Notes under the pieces: model-generated | What the model saw: only the letters and a program-made list of their open reading frames with translations | What the model was told of the DNA's origin: nothing | Databases searched by the model: none | Assembly: GCA_038040395.1 (NCBI GenBank) | Contig: JBBPIJ010000002.1 | Location: forward strand, 62,001-126,000 | Reading direction: 5' to 3' | Origin: VAXT01 sp038040395 | GTDB taxonomy: Bacteria > Actinomycetota > Thermoleophilia > Gaiellales > Gaiellaceae | Length of the DNA stretch: 64,000 bases | Position numbers and translations under genes: made by a program | Part shown: in pieces, positions 34,062-43,115 of the stretch | Layout: each line of letters opens with the position of its first letter | How positions within the stretch are numbered: the first letter of the stretch is position 1

Positions 34062-34681
34062 TGGCACGAGACCGCTCACCCAAGTGCAAGCAGTGCCGCC
34101 GCGAAGGCATGAAGCTCTTCCTCAAGGGAGAGCGCTGCCTGACCGAGAAGTGCGCGATCGAGCGCCGCAGCTATCCGCCGGGCGAGCACGGCCGCGGCCG
34201 CATCAAGCAGTCCGAGTACCTGCTCCAGTTGCGCGAGAAGCAGAAGGCGCGCCGGTTCTACGGGCTGCTCGAGAAGCAGTTCCGCACCTACTACGCCAAG
34301 GCCGCGAAGGGCTCGGGAATCACGGGCGAGGAGCTCCTGCGCATGCTCGAGACGCGGCTCGACAATGTCGTCTACCGCCTCGGCTTCGCTGCATCGCGAG
34401 CGCAGGCCCGCCAGTTCGTCCGCCACGGCCACTTCCACGTCAACGGCCGCCGGGTGAACATCCCCAGCTACCAGGTTCGCTCGGACGACATCGTCACGAT
34501 GGCGCCCGGCAGCTCGGCCGAGCAGGTGATCCGCGACGCGACCGACCTCACCGCGTCCGTCGCGCCCTGGCTCCAGGCCGACCACGAAGCGCTTACCGGG
34601 AAGATCCTCAAGCTTCCCGAGCGATCGGAGATCGACACTCCGGTCCAGGAATCACTGATCGTCGAGCTCTACTCGAAGTAG
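34061..34681 (+). CDS. rpsD: 30S ribosomal protein S4, zinc-type
   Basis: 206 residues from GTG. Cysteines C9, C12, C26 and C31 form the N-terminal zinc site of the C+ form. The S4 RNA-binding domain includes RQFVRHGHFHVNGRRVNIPS. S4 is a primary 16S binder. Confidence 0.98.
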   Translation: MARDRSPKCKQCRREGMKLFLKGERCLTEKCAIERRSYPPGEHGRGRIKQSEYLLQLREKQKARRFYGLLEKQFRTYYAKAAKGSGITGEELLRMLETRLDNVVYRLGFAASRAQARQFVRHGHFHVNGRRVNIPSYQVRSDDIVTMAPGSSAEQVIRDATDLTASVAPWLQADHEALTGKILKLPERSEIDTPVQESLIVELYSK

Positions 34682-34691
34682 AAAGGAACGC

Positions 34692-35660
34692 ATGGCAACG
34701 AGAACGACTTTGATGGATTTCCAGGTGCCGCGAATCGTCCACGAGGAAGTGGACGAGCTGCGCGGCAAGTTCACGATCGAGCCGCTCGACCGCGGCTTCG
34801 GTTACACGTTCGGCAACTCGCTGCGCCGCGTGCTGCTCTCCTCGCTGGAGGGCGCCGCCGTCACCTCGGTCAAGCTCGAGGGCGTCGCGCACGAGTTCAC
34901 GACCCTTCCCGGGGTGAAGGAGGACGTGACCGACATCATTCTGGCTCTGAAGAACATGATCTGCCGCCTCCACGGCGAGTCGCCCGAGGTCGAGGTGCGC
35001 CTCAACAAGCGGGGCCCCGGCAAGGTCGTGGCAGGCGACATCGAGGCTCCAGCCGATCTCGAGATCCTCAACCCCGACCTCCAGATCGCGACCCTGTCGG
35101 ACAAGGGCAGGCTCGAGCTGACAATGACGATCGGCCGCGGCCGCGGTTACGTGCCGGGCGAGATGAACCGCGGGCCCGAGCACACGATTGGCGTCATCCC
35201 GATCGACTCGATCTTCTCGCCGGTCCGGCGCGTCTCGTACGACATCGAGGCGGCTCGTGTGGGCCAGCGCACCGACTACGACAAGCTCAACCTCGACGTC
35301 ACGACCGACGGCTCGATCGATCCACGTGAGGCGATCGGCCAGGCGGCCGAGATCCTGATCCGCCAGCTCGCGATCTTCACCGACATCGACAAGATCGAGG
35401 GCTTCGGCGAGGTCGCTGCCGAAGCGATTCCGGCCGAGGCGCCGCTCGCGCACGGGATGGAGAACTTCCCGATCGAGGAGCTCGAGCTCGGCGTGCGCTC
35501 GTACAACTGCCTCAAGCGGGTCGGCATCGAGACGATCGGCGATCTCGTCGTGAAGAGCGAGAACGAGCTCGCCGCGATCCCGAACTTCGGCAAGAAGTCG
35601 ATCGAAGAGGTCAAGGAGACGTTGGCCACCCACGGCCTGAATCTCCGCGGCGACGAGTAA
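34692..35660 (+). CDS. rpoA: DNA-directed RNA polymerase subunit alpha
   Basis: 322 residues. The N-terminal dimer domain begins in EPLDRGFGYTFGNSLRRVLLSS (about 30-51). The C-terminal domain (about 245-318) with ELGVRSYNCLKRVGI contacts UP elements and activators. It is followed by rplQ after five bases. Confidence 0.99.
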   Translation: MATRTTLMDFQVPRIVHEEVDELRGKFTIEPLDRGFGYTFGNSLRRVLLSSLEGAAVTSVKLEGVAHEFTTLPGVKEDVTDIILALKNMICRLHGESPEVEVRLNKRGPGKVVAGDIEAPADLEILNPDLQIATLSDKGRLELTMTIGRGRGYVPGEMNRGPEHTIGVIPIDSIFSPVRRVSYDIEAARVGQRTDYDKLNLDVTTDGSIDPREAIGQAAEILIRQLAIFTDIDKIEGFGEVAAEAIPAEAPLAHGMENFPIEELELGVRSYNCLKRVGIETIGDLVVKSENELAAIPNFGKKSIEEVKETLATHGLNLRGDE

Positions 35661-35665
35661 CGCTC

Positions 35666-36109
35666 ATGCGGCACCACCGCAAAGGGAAGAAGCTCGGCCG
35701 CACGTCGGCGCACCGCAAGGCGCTCTACTCGAACCTTGCGGGCGCACTGATCGAGCACGGGCGGATCAAGACGACCCTCGCCAAGGCGAAGGCCGTCAAG
35801 CCGATCGCCGAGAAGATGATCACGCTCGGGCGGCGGGGCGATCTCGCCGCCCGGCGGCAGGCGCTTGCGTACCTGCGCTCGAACGACGTCGTGACGATGC
35901 TCTTCTCCGACGTGGCGCCGCGCTTCAGCGACCAGGCGGGCGGCTACTCGCGGATCGTGAAGCTCGGCCCCCGCTTCGGCGACTCGGCCGAGATGGTTTA
36001 CCTCGAGCTTGTCGACTACGTTCCGCCTGCTCCGCGGGTCAGAGTGCCGCGCCGCGAGCCCGAGGAAGTCGAGGCCGAGGCGGGCGCTCCAGGCGTGACG
36101 ACTTCCTAG
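35666..36109 (+). CDS. rplQ: 50S ribosomal protein L17
   Basis: 147 residues. MRHHRKGKKLGRTSAHRKAL is the classic start. The last 25 residues are acidic and not conserved. It closes the alpha operon; the dispersed repeat starts directly after its stop. Confidence 0.98.
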   Translation: MRHHRKGKKLGRTSAHRKALYSNLAGALIEHGRIKTTLAKAKAVKPIAEKMITLGRRGDLAARRQALAYLRSNDVVTMLFSDVAPRFSDQAGGYSRIVKLGPRFGDSAEMVYLELVDYVPPAPRVRVPRREPEEVEAEAGAPGVTTS

Positions 36110-36189
36110 AAGGTCCCGGGCCACAGGCCCGTGACTCGCGCAAAGTGCTTCGCACTTTGCGCGACTAAGGGCACGCCTCACCAAGGAAC
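36110..36189. repeat. Dispersed 80-base repeat, copy after rplQ
   Basis: Reverse-complement match to 13768-13846. The centre is CGCGCAAAGTGC-TTC-GCACTTTGCGCG (36137-36163), a perfect 12-pair stem that could terminate or protect the alpha transcript. The first base is the base after the rplQ stop. Confidence 0.85.
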
Positions 36190-36277
36190 CACGCCCCGAC
36201 GGGCTCGCCCTTGCCGCGATCGTTAGAAGTGCGCTGTTAAGCGACACGCACTAGGCGAGGTATTGCGCCTAATCCAG

Positions 36278-36910
36278 CTAGAGCCGCGACTCGAGCAGCA
36301 CGAAGGCGGGGCTGGGGATGTCGTCCGGGTTCGCCTCGATCCAGACCTCTGCATTCGGTAGCTCGCCGCGCAGCCGGCTGCCCAGCTCGTTCGCTCGCTC
36401 CTCTGTGAGGACGTCGACGGTCACGTAGCGCCAGCGGCGGTGCACTGGAAGTCCCTCCGCGCGCAGGCGCGTTTCGAGTAGTGCGGCCTCGCTGCGATCC
36501 GATAGGGCGACCTTCAGGAGCCAGTCGTAGGACCCTTCTTCCTCCACCTCCTGCCGTTCGTGCTCTTCCTTGAGGCGAGTCTCCTCACGCTCCTCGGCCT
36601 CGCTCTGCGGGAGAGGGATTGCCGCATCCCGCCACTCTTCCGCTACCGGATGCCAGCGCGTGACGGTGATCTCAGCGCTCAATCCGTCGGCGGTGACGAG
36701 CTCTCGTGCGACCCGCTCTGCCTCGCCGGCCCCCGGCTCGCTGCCCGTGTAGAGAAAGACGCGTGATCCGTCGCGGGTGACGACCGCTCGTCGGCCGAGC
36801 CGCTCGCGCGCTTCGTCGTCGAGATCGGCTGCTCGGAGTCGCTCTCCGAGCCCGTAGCCGTGCTCCTCGTCGTCGAGGTCGATCTCCACGCGCCATTCGT
36901 CGTCGTACAC
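36278..36910 (-). CDS. Conserved-looking acidic protein of unknown function
   Basis: 210 residues from GTG 36910, ending LLESRL. The N-terminal half begins YDDEWRVEIDLDDEEHGYGLGERLRAADLDD and the C-terminal half (GLPVHRRWRYVTVDVLTEERANELGSRL) looks like a ferredoxin-fold domain. The middle is a charged helix rich in E and R. TATCAT lies eight bases before the GTG, so the message may be almost leaderless. It is divergent from truA with only 21 bases between. I do not recognise a family. Confidence 0.75.
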   Translation of the reverse strand: MYDDEWRVEIDLDDEEHGYGLGERLRAADLDDEARERLGRRAVVTRDGSRVFLYTGSEPGAGEAERVARELVTADGLSAEITVTRWHPVAEEWRDAAIPLPQSEAEEREETRLKEEHERQEVEEEGSYDWLLKVALSDRSEAALLETRLRAEGLPVHRRWRYVTVDVLTEERANELGSRLRGELPNAEVWIEANPDDIPSPAFVLLESRL

Positions 36911-36931
36911 CGAACGGGATGATATGCGGCC

Positions 36932-37648
36932 ATGCGCGTCAAGCTCACACTCGAGTACGACGGGACGAGGTTCCGCGGTTGGGCCGTCCAGCCCGGTCAG
37001 CGAACCGTCGAGGCCGCCGTCCGGCAGGCCGTCGAGCGGATGTACAGATCGTTCGACAATTTCGTCGTGGCCGGCAGAACCGACACCGGAGTTCATGCGC
37101 TCGGGCAAGTCGTAAGCGTCGACGTCGAAGGTGGGCCGGCGGTCGCTCGCGCGCCCGAAGCGCTCAACACGGCGCTGCCCGACGACGTCTCGGTGAGGGT
37201 AGCCGAGGAAGTCGCTCCGGACTTCCACGCCCGCCACGCCGCCCGGGCGCGGCGGTACCGGTATCGGATCTGGCGCCGCCGAACACGCTCTCCGTTCGAG
37301 GAGAACCGGAGCTTCTGGTACCCACATCCGATCGATTACGCCGCGCTCGCCGATTCCGGGGATCTTCTGATCGGCGAGCACGATTTCCGCGCGTTCACCC
37401 CCACCGTGACCCAGCATCAGGACTTCAGGCGCGAGGTCCACGAAGCCGCCTGGTTCGAGCGTGGCGACGCCCTCGAGCTCGAGATCACGGCCAACGGCTT
37501 CCTGCGCCACATGGTCCGTACCCTCGTCGGGACGATGCTCGAGCAATCGCCGCAGGAGGTGGCGCGTCTACTGGAAGGGGCGCCGCGGGAGGAAGCCGGC
37601 ACGACGGCGCCTCCACACGGCCTCTACCTCGAGCGAGTCGAGTATTAG
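36932..37648 (+). CDS. truA: tRNA pseudouridine synthase TruA
   Basis: 238 residues. The catalytic aspartate is D51 in GRTDTGVHA. Other family parts are YDGTRFRGWAVQPG and FLRHMVRTLVGTML. It makes pseudouridine at positions 38-40 of tRNA anticodon arms. Linkage after rplQ is common in bacteria. Its stop overlaps the convergent gene's stop. Confidence 0.97.
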   Translation: MRVKLTLEYDGTRFRGWAVQPGQRTVEAAVRQAVERMYRSFDNFVVAGRTDTGVHALGQVVSVDVEGGPAVARAPEALNTALPDDVSVRVAEEVAPDFHARHAARARRYRYRIWRRRTRSPFEENRSFWYPHPIDYAALADSGDLLIGEHDFRAFTPTVTQHQDFRREVHEAAWFERGDALELEITANGFLRHMVRTLVGTMLEQSPQEVARLLEGAPREEAGTTAPPHGLYLERVEY

Positions 37649-38409
37649 AACCGCGACGAGCGTTTCCGGCTCAGGAAGAAGCCGTGGCGCGCCATGTTGC
37701 GGCAGGTCAGGCCCGCACGACGCGACGTGCAGCTGAAGCCTGGTCTGCGCCACGTCGCTCCGTATCTGAGCGTGGTCTGCGGCGCCAGGTTGACCGAGTC
37801 GCTCCCGCAGACGACCTGCGGCCTTCCGGTGCGCCGCATCTCGAACCCGGGTCCCCACTCGAACTCGCAACTGCGCGGCTTGGGCGGGATCGGCCTGACG
37901 CCGCCGTTGACGTCGCATCGGAGGCTCACGGGAGGCTGACGCCTGAACTCGCAGGCGATGTTCCCGGACGGCGTCCGGATGCGATTTGCCTTCAACGAGC
38001 CCGAGAAGCGGTACGAGAACTCCCGGCTCAGCGCGAAGCCGTTCCCGATCGCGTTCTCGCAGTACAGGCCGGTGGGCTGCGATGAGCACTGGATTGAGCC
38101 GCGGTGCCACCTCGCCCCGTAGGCGATGACCCTCGCCCCTTGCTTGAAGACGGTGTCGCCGGCGCAGACAGTCCCGGCCGGGCCGCGGCCGGACACCCGA
38201 TAGCCGAACATCCAGTCGTTCTGGCAACCCTTCGGCTTGGGCGGCGCCGGTTTCAGGCCCGAGCGGATGTCGCAGCGGAGGTTCTGGGGCGACCCCGAAT
38301 ACGCGCAGCCGATGTTGTGCGAGGGCGTCTGGAAGAACTCGAACGCAGGCGTCGCGGCGCCCGCGCTCAGAGGAAGCGCGAGAGCAAGAAGGAGCGCAAA
38401 TCGGGCCAT
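37645..38409 (-). CDS. Secreted protein with two cysteine-rich repeats
   Basis: 254 residues from ATG 38409, with a signal peptide (MARFALLLALALPLSAGAA). Two similar halves each have TPSxNIxC, LRCD, PPKPxxC, VCxxD and Y(G)AxWxRxxxxCxS then GLxCxN, with matching cysteines, so it is an internal duplication. This looks like the actinobacterial DUF6636-type family; the name is from memory. Probably disulfide-stabilised and extracellular. Role unknown. Confidence 0.8.
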   Translation of the reverse strand: MARFALLLALALPLSAGAATPAFEFFQTPSHNIGCAYSGSPQNLRCDIRSGLKPAPPKPKGCQNDWMFGYRVSGRGPAGTVCAGDTVFKQGARVIAYGARWHRGSIQCSSQPTGLYCENAIGNGFALSREFSYRFSGSLKANRIRTPSGNIACEFRRQPPVSLRCDVNGGVRPIPPKPRSCEFEWGPGFEMRRTGRPQVVCGSDSVNLAPQTTLRYGATWRRPGFSCTSRRAGLTCRNMARHGFFLSRKRSSRF

Positions 38410-38445
38410 GGGCCGATCGTACGGCGTCGCTAGCATCACGGCAAG

Positions 38446-40443
38446 ATGGCCGCAAAAGCCACTCAGGGCCGTGTCGACGATCTGCGCAAGCAGCTGGAGT
38501 ACCACCTCTACCGCTACCACGTCCTCGACGAGCCGGAGATCTCGGACGCCGAGTACGACCGGCTCTACGACGAGCTGCGCGCGCTCGAGGACGAGCATCC
38601 CGAGCTGATCACTCCCGACTCGCCGACGCAGCGAGTAGGGGCTCCCGCAAGCGGGCGCTTCCAGAAGGTGCAGCACCTGACCCCGATGGGCTCGCTGGAG
38701 AAGGTCACGGACGACCCAGGGCTCGTCAAGTGGGCGCAGGACATCCGCAAGCGCCTCGGGACGGACGAACCGGTCACCTTCGTCACCGAGCCGAAGATCG
38801 ACGGGCTCGCGATCAACCTGACCTACGAGAATGGCCTGCTGACCCGGGGGGCGACGCGTGGCGATGGCGTCCAGGGCGAGGACGTCACCGCGAACCTTCG
38901 GACGATCTCCTCAGTGCCGCTCAAGATGCGAGGAGACGATTTGCCCCCGGTCGCCGAGGTCCGCGGAGAGGTCTACATGCCGCTCTCGGGCTTCAACGAA
39001 CTGAACACGCGTGTCGCCGAGCTTGGCCAGAAGCTCGCGCCGAACCCGAGGAATGCCGCCGCCGGCTCACTGCGGCAGAAGGATTCGTCGATCACCGCCT
39101 CACGGCCGCTGGCGGTGTGGGCGTACGGCCTCGGAGCCGCAGAAGAGGTAGAGCTGGAGACTCAGTGGGAGACGCTCGAGTGGCTGCGGGAGCACGGCTT
39201 TCGCACGAACCCCTTCGCAGAGCGGCACGACGCCGTCGAGGCGGTCGCCGAGGTTTGCCGCCTGTGGGAGACGAAGCGGATCGAGCTCGACTACGAGATC
39301 GACGGCTTCGTGGTCAAAGTCGACTCCTTCGATCAACAGCGGCGCCTGGGCGCGCTCCACGGTCGCCCGCGCTGGGCGCGGGCCTACAAATGGGCGCCGA
39401 TGACCGCGCAGACCCGCCTAAACAAGATCCACATTCGCGTCGGACGCACAGGTGCGCTCAACCCTTGGGCGGCGCTCGAGCCTGTGGAGGTCGGCGGCGT
39501 GACGGTCTCGACCGCAACGCTCCACAACGAAGAGGACATCAACCGCAAGGACATCCGCGAGGGCGACAACGTGATCGTCCAGCGCGCGGGGGACGTCATT
39601 CCTCAGGTCGTCGGCCCGGTGCTGCCGCACAAGCGTGGGACAAAGCCGTTCAAGATGCCCGAAAAGTGCCCCCTTTGCGGGGCAAAGATCGTCAAGCCCG
39701 AGGGCGAGGCGATGCACCGCTGCCCCAACGCGAAGTGCGAGTCGCGCGGCCTCGAGACGCTCATCAACTGGGTCTGGGACATCGACGGCGTCGGCGAGCA
39801 GGCAATCCGCAGGCTGTGGCGAGAGGGGATTGTCACCTCCATGCCCGACCTCTACCGGCTGACGAAGGAGCAGCTGATGGAGCTCGATGGCTATGGCGAG
39901 ATCTCTGCGGGCAACGCGGTCGCGTCGATCGAGGAGTCGAAGAAGAATTTCAAGCTGCACAGAATCCTGGCGGGGCTGAACATCCCGCAGACCGGATGGG
40001 TTACGGCTCGGAATCTCGCAGCCCACTTCCGCGCGATCGATCCGCTCATGAACGCGGCGCAGGAGGAGATCCAAGAGGTGGAGGGGATTGGGCCCGACCG
40101 GGCCGAGGCGATCGCGGAATGGTTCTCCGACGAGGAAAACCGGAAGCTCGTCCAAGAGCTCCGCGAGCTCGGTCTGAATTTCGAGATTGGCGACGAGCTG
40201 AAGCCGGTCGAGGGGCCGCTCTCCGGCCAGACCTACGTGATCACGGGCACGCTCGAGTCCTTCACCCGCGACGAGGCGGCGGGGGCTCTTCAGGCGAAGG
40301 GGGCGAAGGTGGGGAACTCGGTCTCGAAGAAGACGGCCGGGCTGATCGTCGGCGAGGAGCCGGGCTCGAAGCTTCGGAAGGCCCAGCAGGCGGGTGTGCC
40401 GATCCTCGACGAGAAGGCGCTGAAGTCTCTACTGAGAGGCTAG
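38446..40443 (+). CDS. ligA: NAD-dependent DNA ligase LigA
   Basis: 665 residues, full length. The N-terminal Ia domain is followed by the adenylation motif EPKIDG with lysine K117, an OB fold, a four-cysteine zinc finger (CPLCG, CPNAKC), helix-hairpin-helix repeats (about 450-580) and a C-terminal BRCT domain (about 590-665). It joins Okazaki fragments. Divergent from the secreted protein; its last 15 bases overlap the 3' end of dacB. Confidence 0.99.
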   Translation: MAAKATQGRVDDLRKQLEYHLYRYHVLDEPEISDAEYDRLYDELRALEDEHPELITPDSPTQRVGAPASGRFQKVQHLTPMGSLEKVTDDPGLVKWAQDIRKRLGTDEPVTFVTEPKIDGLAINLTYENGLLTRGATRGDGVQGEDVTANLRTISSVPLKMRGDDLPPVAEVRGEVYMPLSGFNELNTRVAELGQKLAPNPRNAAAGSLRQKDSSITASRPLAVWAYGLGAAEEVELETQWETLEWLREHGFRTNPFAERHDAVEAVAEVCRLWETKRIELDYEIDGFVVKVDSFDQQRRLGALHGRPRWARAYKWAPMTAQTRLNKIHIRVGRTGALNPWAALEPVEVGGVTVSTATLHNEEDINRKDIREGDNVIVQRAGDVIPQVVGPVLPHKRGTKPFKMPEKCPLCGAKIVKPEGEAMHRCPNAKCESRGLETLINWVWDIDGVGEQAIRRLWREGIVTSMPDLYRLTKEQLMELDGYGEISAGNAVASIEESKKNFKLHRILAGLNIPQTGWVTARNLAAHFRAIDPLMNAAQEEIQEVEGIGPDRAEAIAEWFSDEENRKLVQELRELGLNFEIGDELKPVEGPLSGQTYVITGTLESFTRDEAAGALQAKGAKVGNSVSKKTAGLIVGEEPGSKLRKAQQAGVPILDEKALKSLLRG

Positions 40444-41628
40444 GACCGCGGCGAAGCGGTCCTGGGCCTTGCGCGCCCAGTACGCCGACACCGGCGAGCC
40501 GTTCTGGATGACCGAGAAGACGTAGCGGCGCTTCACGTAGCCGGACAGGGCGGAGGCCTCGTTCAGGGTGCCCGTCTTCGCGCGAACGCGTCCGGCTGCC
40601 GCGGTCCCTCTCATCCGACCGCCGAGCGTCCCGCTGCGGCCCGCGAGCGGCAGGGCGGCGAGCAGGATCTCGCGCATGTCCTCGTCGAGCCAGCTCGCCT
40701 GGAGCATGGCGACGACCGTGTTCGCCGTCAGCCGGTCGAGTCGCGAGAGCCCCGAGCCGTCGACGATCCTCACGCCGGCCAGCGGAATCTCCTGCTCGAC
40801 GAGGAGCCGCCGGATCACCGTGGCCCCAGTCGCAGAGCTGCCCTGGTCGGCGAAGCCGGCCCCGAGCTGCTTCAGGAGCAGCTCCGCCGTGAAGTTGTCG
40901 CTCTCGTGGTCCATGAAACGCAGGATCTGCTCGAGCGGCACGGACTCGATCGACGCGAGCGGCACTGCGTCCACTTCCGCACGGCCGGCCATGGCCCGCC
41001 CGGCGACCGTGATCCCGACCCGCAGCAGCGCGGCGCGAAAGGACAGAGCCGCGGCGAAAGCGGGGTCGCGGGTGGTGTGACCGCGGTACCGCGCACGGTC
41101 GACAGTCAGAGCCGAGAGGGGCGGCGACTCGTTGATGAAGAACCATGGCTTCCAACCCGGTCCCACCCGCTTTGCGTCGAAGAAGGACTCGTCGCCGACG
41201 ATGCGGCCGCCGACCCGCCGGATGCCCTGGGCGTAGAGCTGCGAGGCGAGACTCAAGAGGTCGAGCGTCGAGAGGGTCGGGTCGCCGAATCCCTTGAGGA
41301 CGACGTCGCCGCGCCAGAGCGAGCCGTCGAGCTCGCCCTCGCCGAGGACGTCGGTGCCGAAACGGAAGCTCGGCCCGAGCGCGAGCAGGCAGGCGTACGT
41401 GACGGCGAGCTTCTGGTTCGAAGCGGGGATCAGCGGCAGGCTCAGGTTCTGGCTGTAGACCGGCTTCCCCGTCGTGAGATCGACCACGAGGGCGCCGGAC
41501 CGGGATTTCGCCACATGCGGAACCGCAAGCGCACGAGAGAGCCGGCGGGCGAGCGGCGACTGCGCCGCGGCGGCGGGAGGCGCGAGGAACGCTGCGGCGA
41601 GAACGGCGGCGAGGAGGCGGCGCGGCAC
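40429..41628 (-). CDS. dacB: D-alanyl-D-alanine carboxypeptidase, PBP4 (S13) family
   Basis: About 399 residues from GTG 41628, chosen because it gives a compact signal peptide (RRLLAAVLAAAFLAPPAAAA); an in-frame GTG at 41676 would add 16 residues. The serine hydrolase motifs are all present: SNQK (S70, K73), SDN, and KTGTLN. It trims or cleaves peptidoglycan peptides outside the membrane. Confidence 0.95.
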   Translation of the reverse strand: MPRRLLAAVLAAAFLAPPAAAAQSPLARRLSRALAVPHVAKSRSGALVVDLTTGKPVYSQNLSLPLIPASNQKLAVTYACLLALGPSFRFGTDVLGEGELDGSLWRGDVVLKGFGDPTLSTLDLLSLASQLYAQGIRRVGGRIVGDESFFDAKRVGPGWKPWFFINESPPLSALTVDRARYRGHTTRDPAFAAALSFRAALLRVGITVAGRAMAGRAEVDAVPLASIESVPLEQILRFMDHESDNFTAELLLKQLGAGFADQGSSATGATVIRRLLVEQEIPLAGVRIVDGSGLSRLDRLTANTVVAMLQASWLDEDMREILLAALPLAGRSGTLGGRMRGTAAAGRVRAKTGTLNEASALSGYVKRRYVFSVIQNGSPVSAYWARKAQDRFAAVLASQ

Positions 41629-41712
41629 CCTGCCATTGTCTGGACCACGATCGGACACCGTCAAGTTCAGGCACACCCGCTCACGTTAGGAATAGGTCCC
41701 CCGATCGCAAAG

Positions 41713-41730
41713 ATGGGCCGCTCGGCCCAT
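41713..41730 (+). other. Perfect hairpin before the coiled-coil gene
   Basis: ATGGGCC-GCTC-GGCCCAT. It resembles the hairpin at 4649-4668 and lies in the 140-base gap between dacB and the next gene, with CATAAT (41753-41758) as a candidate -10 close to the GTG at 41769. Confidence 0.5.
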
Positions 41731-41768
41731 AGCTCTCCGACCGCCGGGGTGCCCATAATCGAACGACC

Positions 41769-42086
41769 GTGGCTGACGACCTCGACCTCCTTTTGGAGCG
41801 CATCTACGCGCTCATCGACGCCATCGCCGAAGGCGCCCACTTGCCGCGCCACGAGGTCGAGCCGACCCTGACCGACGGGTACGCGCGCGCGCTCCAGCTC
41901 GACGCGGAATGCCTGCGCCTCGAGCACCGGATCGACAGGCTGACGCGCCAGGTCGCAGACGGCCGCGAGGTGCCGGCAGGGAAGCTCTCAGCACTTCTCC
42001 GCCGGTTGCACGAGACCGAGCAGCGAAGCCTGGACCTGCGCGCGACGCTCGCGCCGCTTCGCAAGATCGTCGCCAAAGCTGCTTAG
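41769..42086 (+). CDS. Small coiled-coil protein, unknown function
   Basis: 105 residues from GTG, largely helical with heptad-like leucines (DLDLLLERIYALIDAIAE; LDAECLRLEHRIDRL) and no membrane segment or cysteine. The base composition matches neighbours. No family recognised. The tandem hairpin repeat starts at its stop codon. Confidence 0.7.
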   Translation: MADDLDLLLERIYALIDAIAEGAHLPRHEVEPTLTDGYARALQLDAECLRLEHRIDRLTRQVADGREVPAGKLSALLRRLHETEQRSLDLRATLAPLRKIVAKAA

Positions 42087-42181
42087 TCGAAGAAAGTCCG
42101 GCGCGCTGGCGCGCGCCATGACGACTTTGGGTCGAAGAAAGTCCGGCGCGCGCTACGCGCGCACCATGACGACTTTCTTCG
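42086..42181. repeat. Tandem pair of 45-base palindromic units
   Basis: GTCGAAGAAAGTCCGGCGCGC begins at 42086 and again at 42131; both units end in CATGACGACTTT. The first has GGCGCGC-TG-GCGCGCC inside, the second GCGCGC-GCTAC-GCGCGC. In the second copy TCGAAGAAAGTC pairs perfectly with GACTTTCTTCGA, making a long stem. The array starts within the TAG stop of the preceding gene. Confidence 0.85.
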
Positions 42182-42412
42182 AGTTGTCCCGAGGGACTGC
42201 GTTTGTGGGCGGAGTCGGGCAAAGCCCGCCTCCGCGGCGTTGGCCTTCGTAGTCCCACCCATCGCGCGGTCGCGTCGCTTCAGCGGCTCGTCGTGCGCGT
42301 GTAACCGAGACACAGTCGGCACGAAGGCGGCACCCACGCGTGCGTTTTTCACCGCTAGGATCGCAGTGGGGAGGAGGTCGGCGGTGCCGTTTTTAACGTG
42401 CCGCTCGACGGT
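42182..42412. other. Gap without recognised gene
   Basis: Together with the tandem repeat this makes a gap of about 325 bases between two 3' gene ends. It contains GCGGAGTCGGGC-AAA-GCCCG followed by CCTCCGC, a further long hairpin of the GC-rich family. No convincing small reading frame, tRNA or promoter was seen. Confidence 0.5.
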
Positions 42413-43093
42413 TCAGACGATGCCGCTGCGAACCGCGTAAACCGCGGCTTGGATGCGGTTTTCGATCTGAAGCTTCATGAGGATGTTCGAGATGTGATTC
42501 TTGACCGTCTTCGGGCTGATGTGGAGCGCCTCCGCGATCTGGGAGTTGTCCTTGCCGTTCGCGATCAGGCGCAGCACTTCGAGCTCGCGCTCGGAGAGCT
42601 CGGCCCGGATCGTCTCGGCGCCCTGGTCGAGAGTGACTGCGCGCACCCGCTGGAGGACCTTCGACGCGATCGGAGGTGAGATCAGGGACTCACCGATCGC
42701 CGCGGACTTGATCCCGCGGATCAGCTCCTGAATCGACGAGTCCTTGATGAGGTAGCCGCAGGCGCCCGCGACGATTGCGTCCATCACGTCCTCGTCGGTG
42801 TCCGAGATCGTCAGGACGACGACGCGAGTCAGTGGGGCGAAGGACGTGATCTCGCGTGTTGCCTCCACGCCACTCATTCCGGGCATGTTCAGGTCCATGA
42901 CCACGACGTCCGGCGCTACTTCGCGAACGCAGCGAATCGCGTCGTGGCCGTTCGCCGCCTCTCCGACGATGTGCACGCCCTGCTCTTCGAGCAAGTTTCG
43001 CAGCCCGGTCCGGAAGAGATCGTGGTCGTCCACGAGCAGGACTCGGAGACCGTTGCTTTCGCTGTTGTCCTTGTCCTTCGGCCTCTGGCTCAA
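42413..43093 (-). CDS. NarL/FixJ-type response regulator
   Basis: 226 residues from TTG 43093, with GGAGGGGG upstream. The receiver domain has DD at 22-23, the phosphorylation site D67 in VVVMDLNMPGMSG and the conserved T and K (ISDTD, IKDS). The LuxR-type HTH is at about 160-222 (LSERELEVLRLIANGKDNSQIAEAL). No sensor kinase is adjacent, so the partner is elsewhere. The longer frame upstream lacks family likeness. Confidence 0.93.
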   Translation of the reverse strand: MSQRPKDKDNSESNGLRVLLVDDHDLFRTGLRNLLEEQGVHIVGEAANGHDAIRCVREVAPDVVVMDLNMPGMSGVEATREITSFAPLTRVVVLTISDTDEDVMDAIVAGACGYLIKDSSIQELIRGIKSAAIGESLISPPIASKVLQRVRAVTLDQGAETIRAELSERELEVLRLIANGKDNSQIAEALHISPKTVKNHISNILMKLQIENRIQAAVYAVRSGIV

Positions 43094-43115
43094 CGCGGTT
43101 TCCCCCTCCGCCCCG

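Noticed and set aside
36911..37546. N-terminal extension of the minus-strand gene at 36278-36910
   Set aside because: The longer frame lies wholly within truA on the other strand; GTG 36910 gives a sensible protein and has a -10 just before it.
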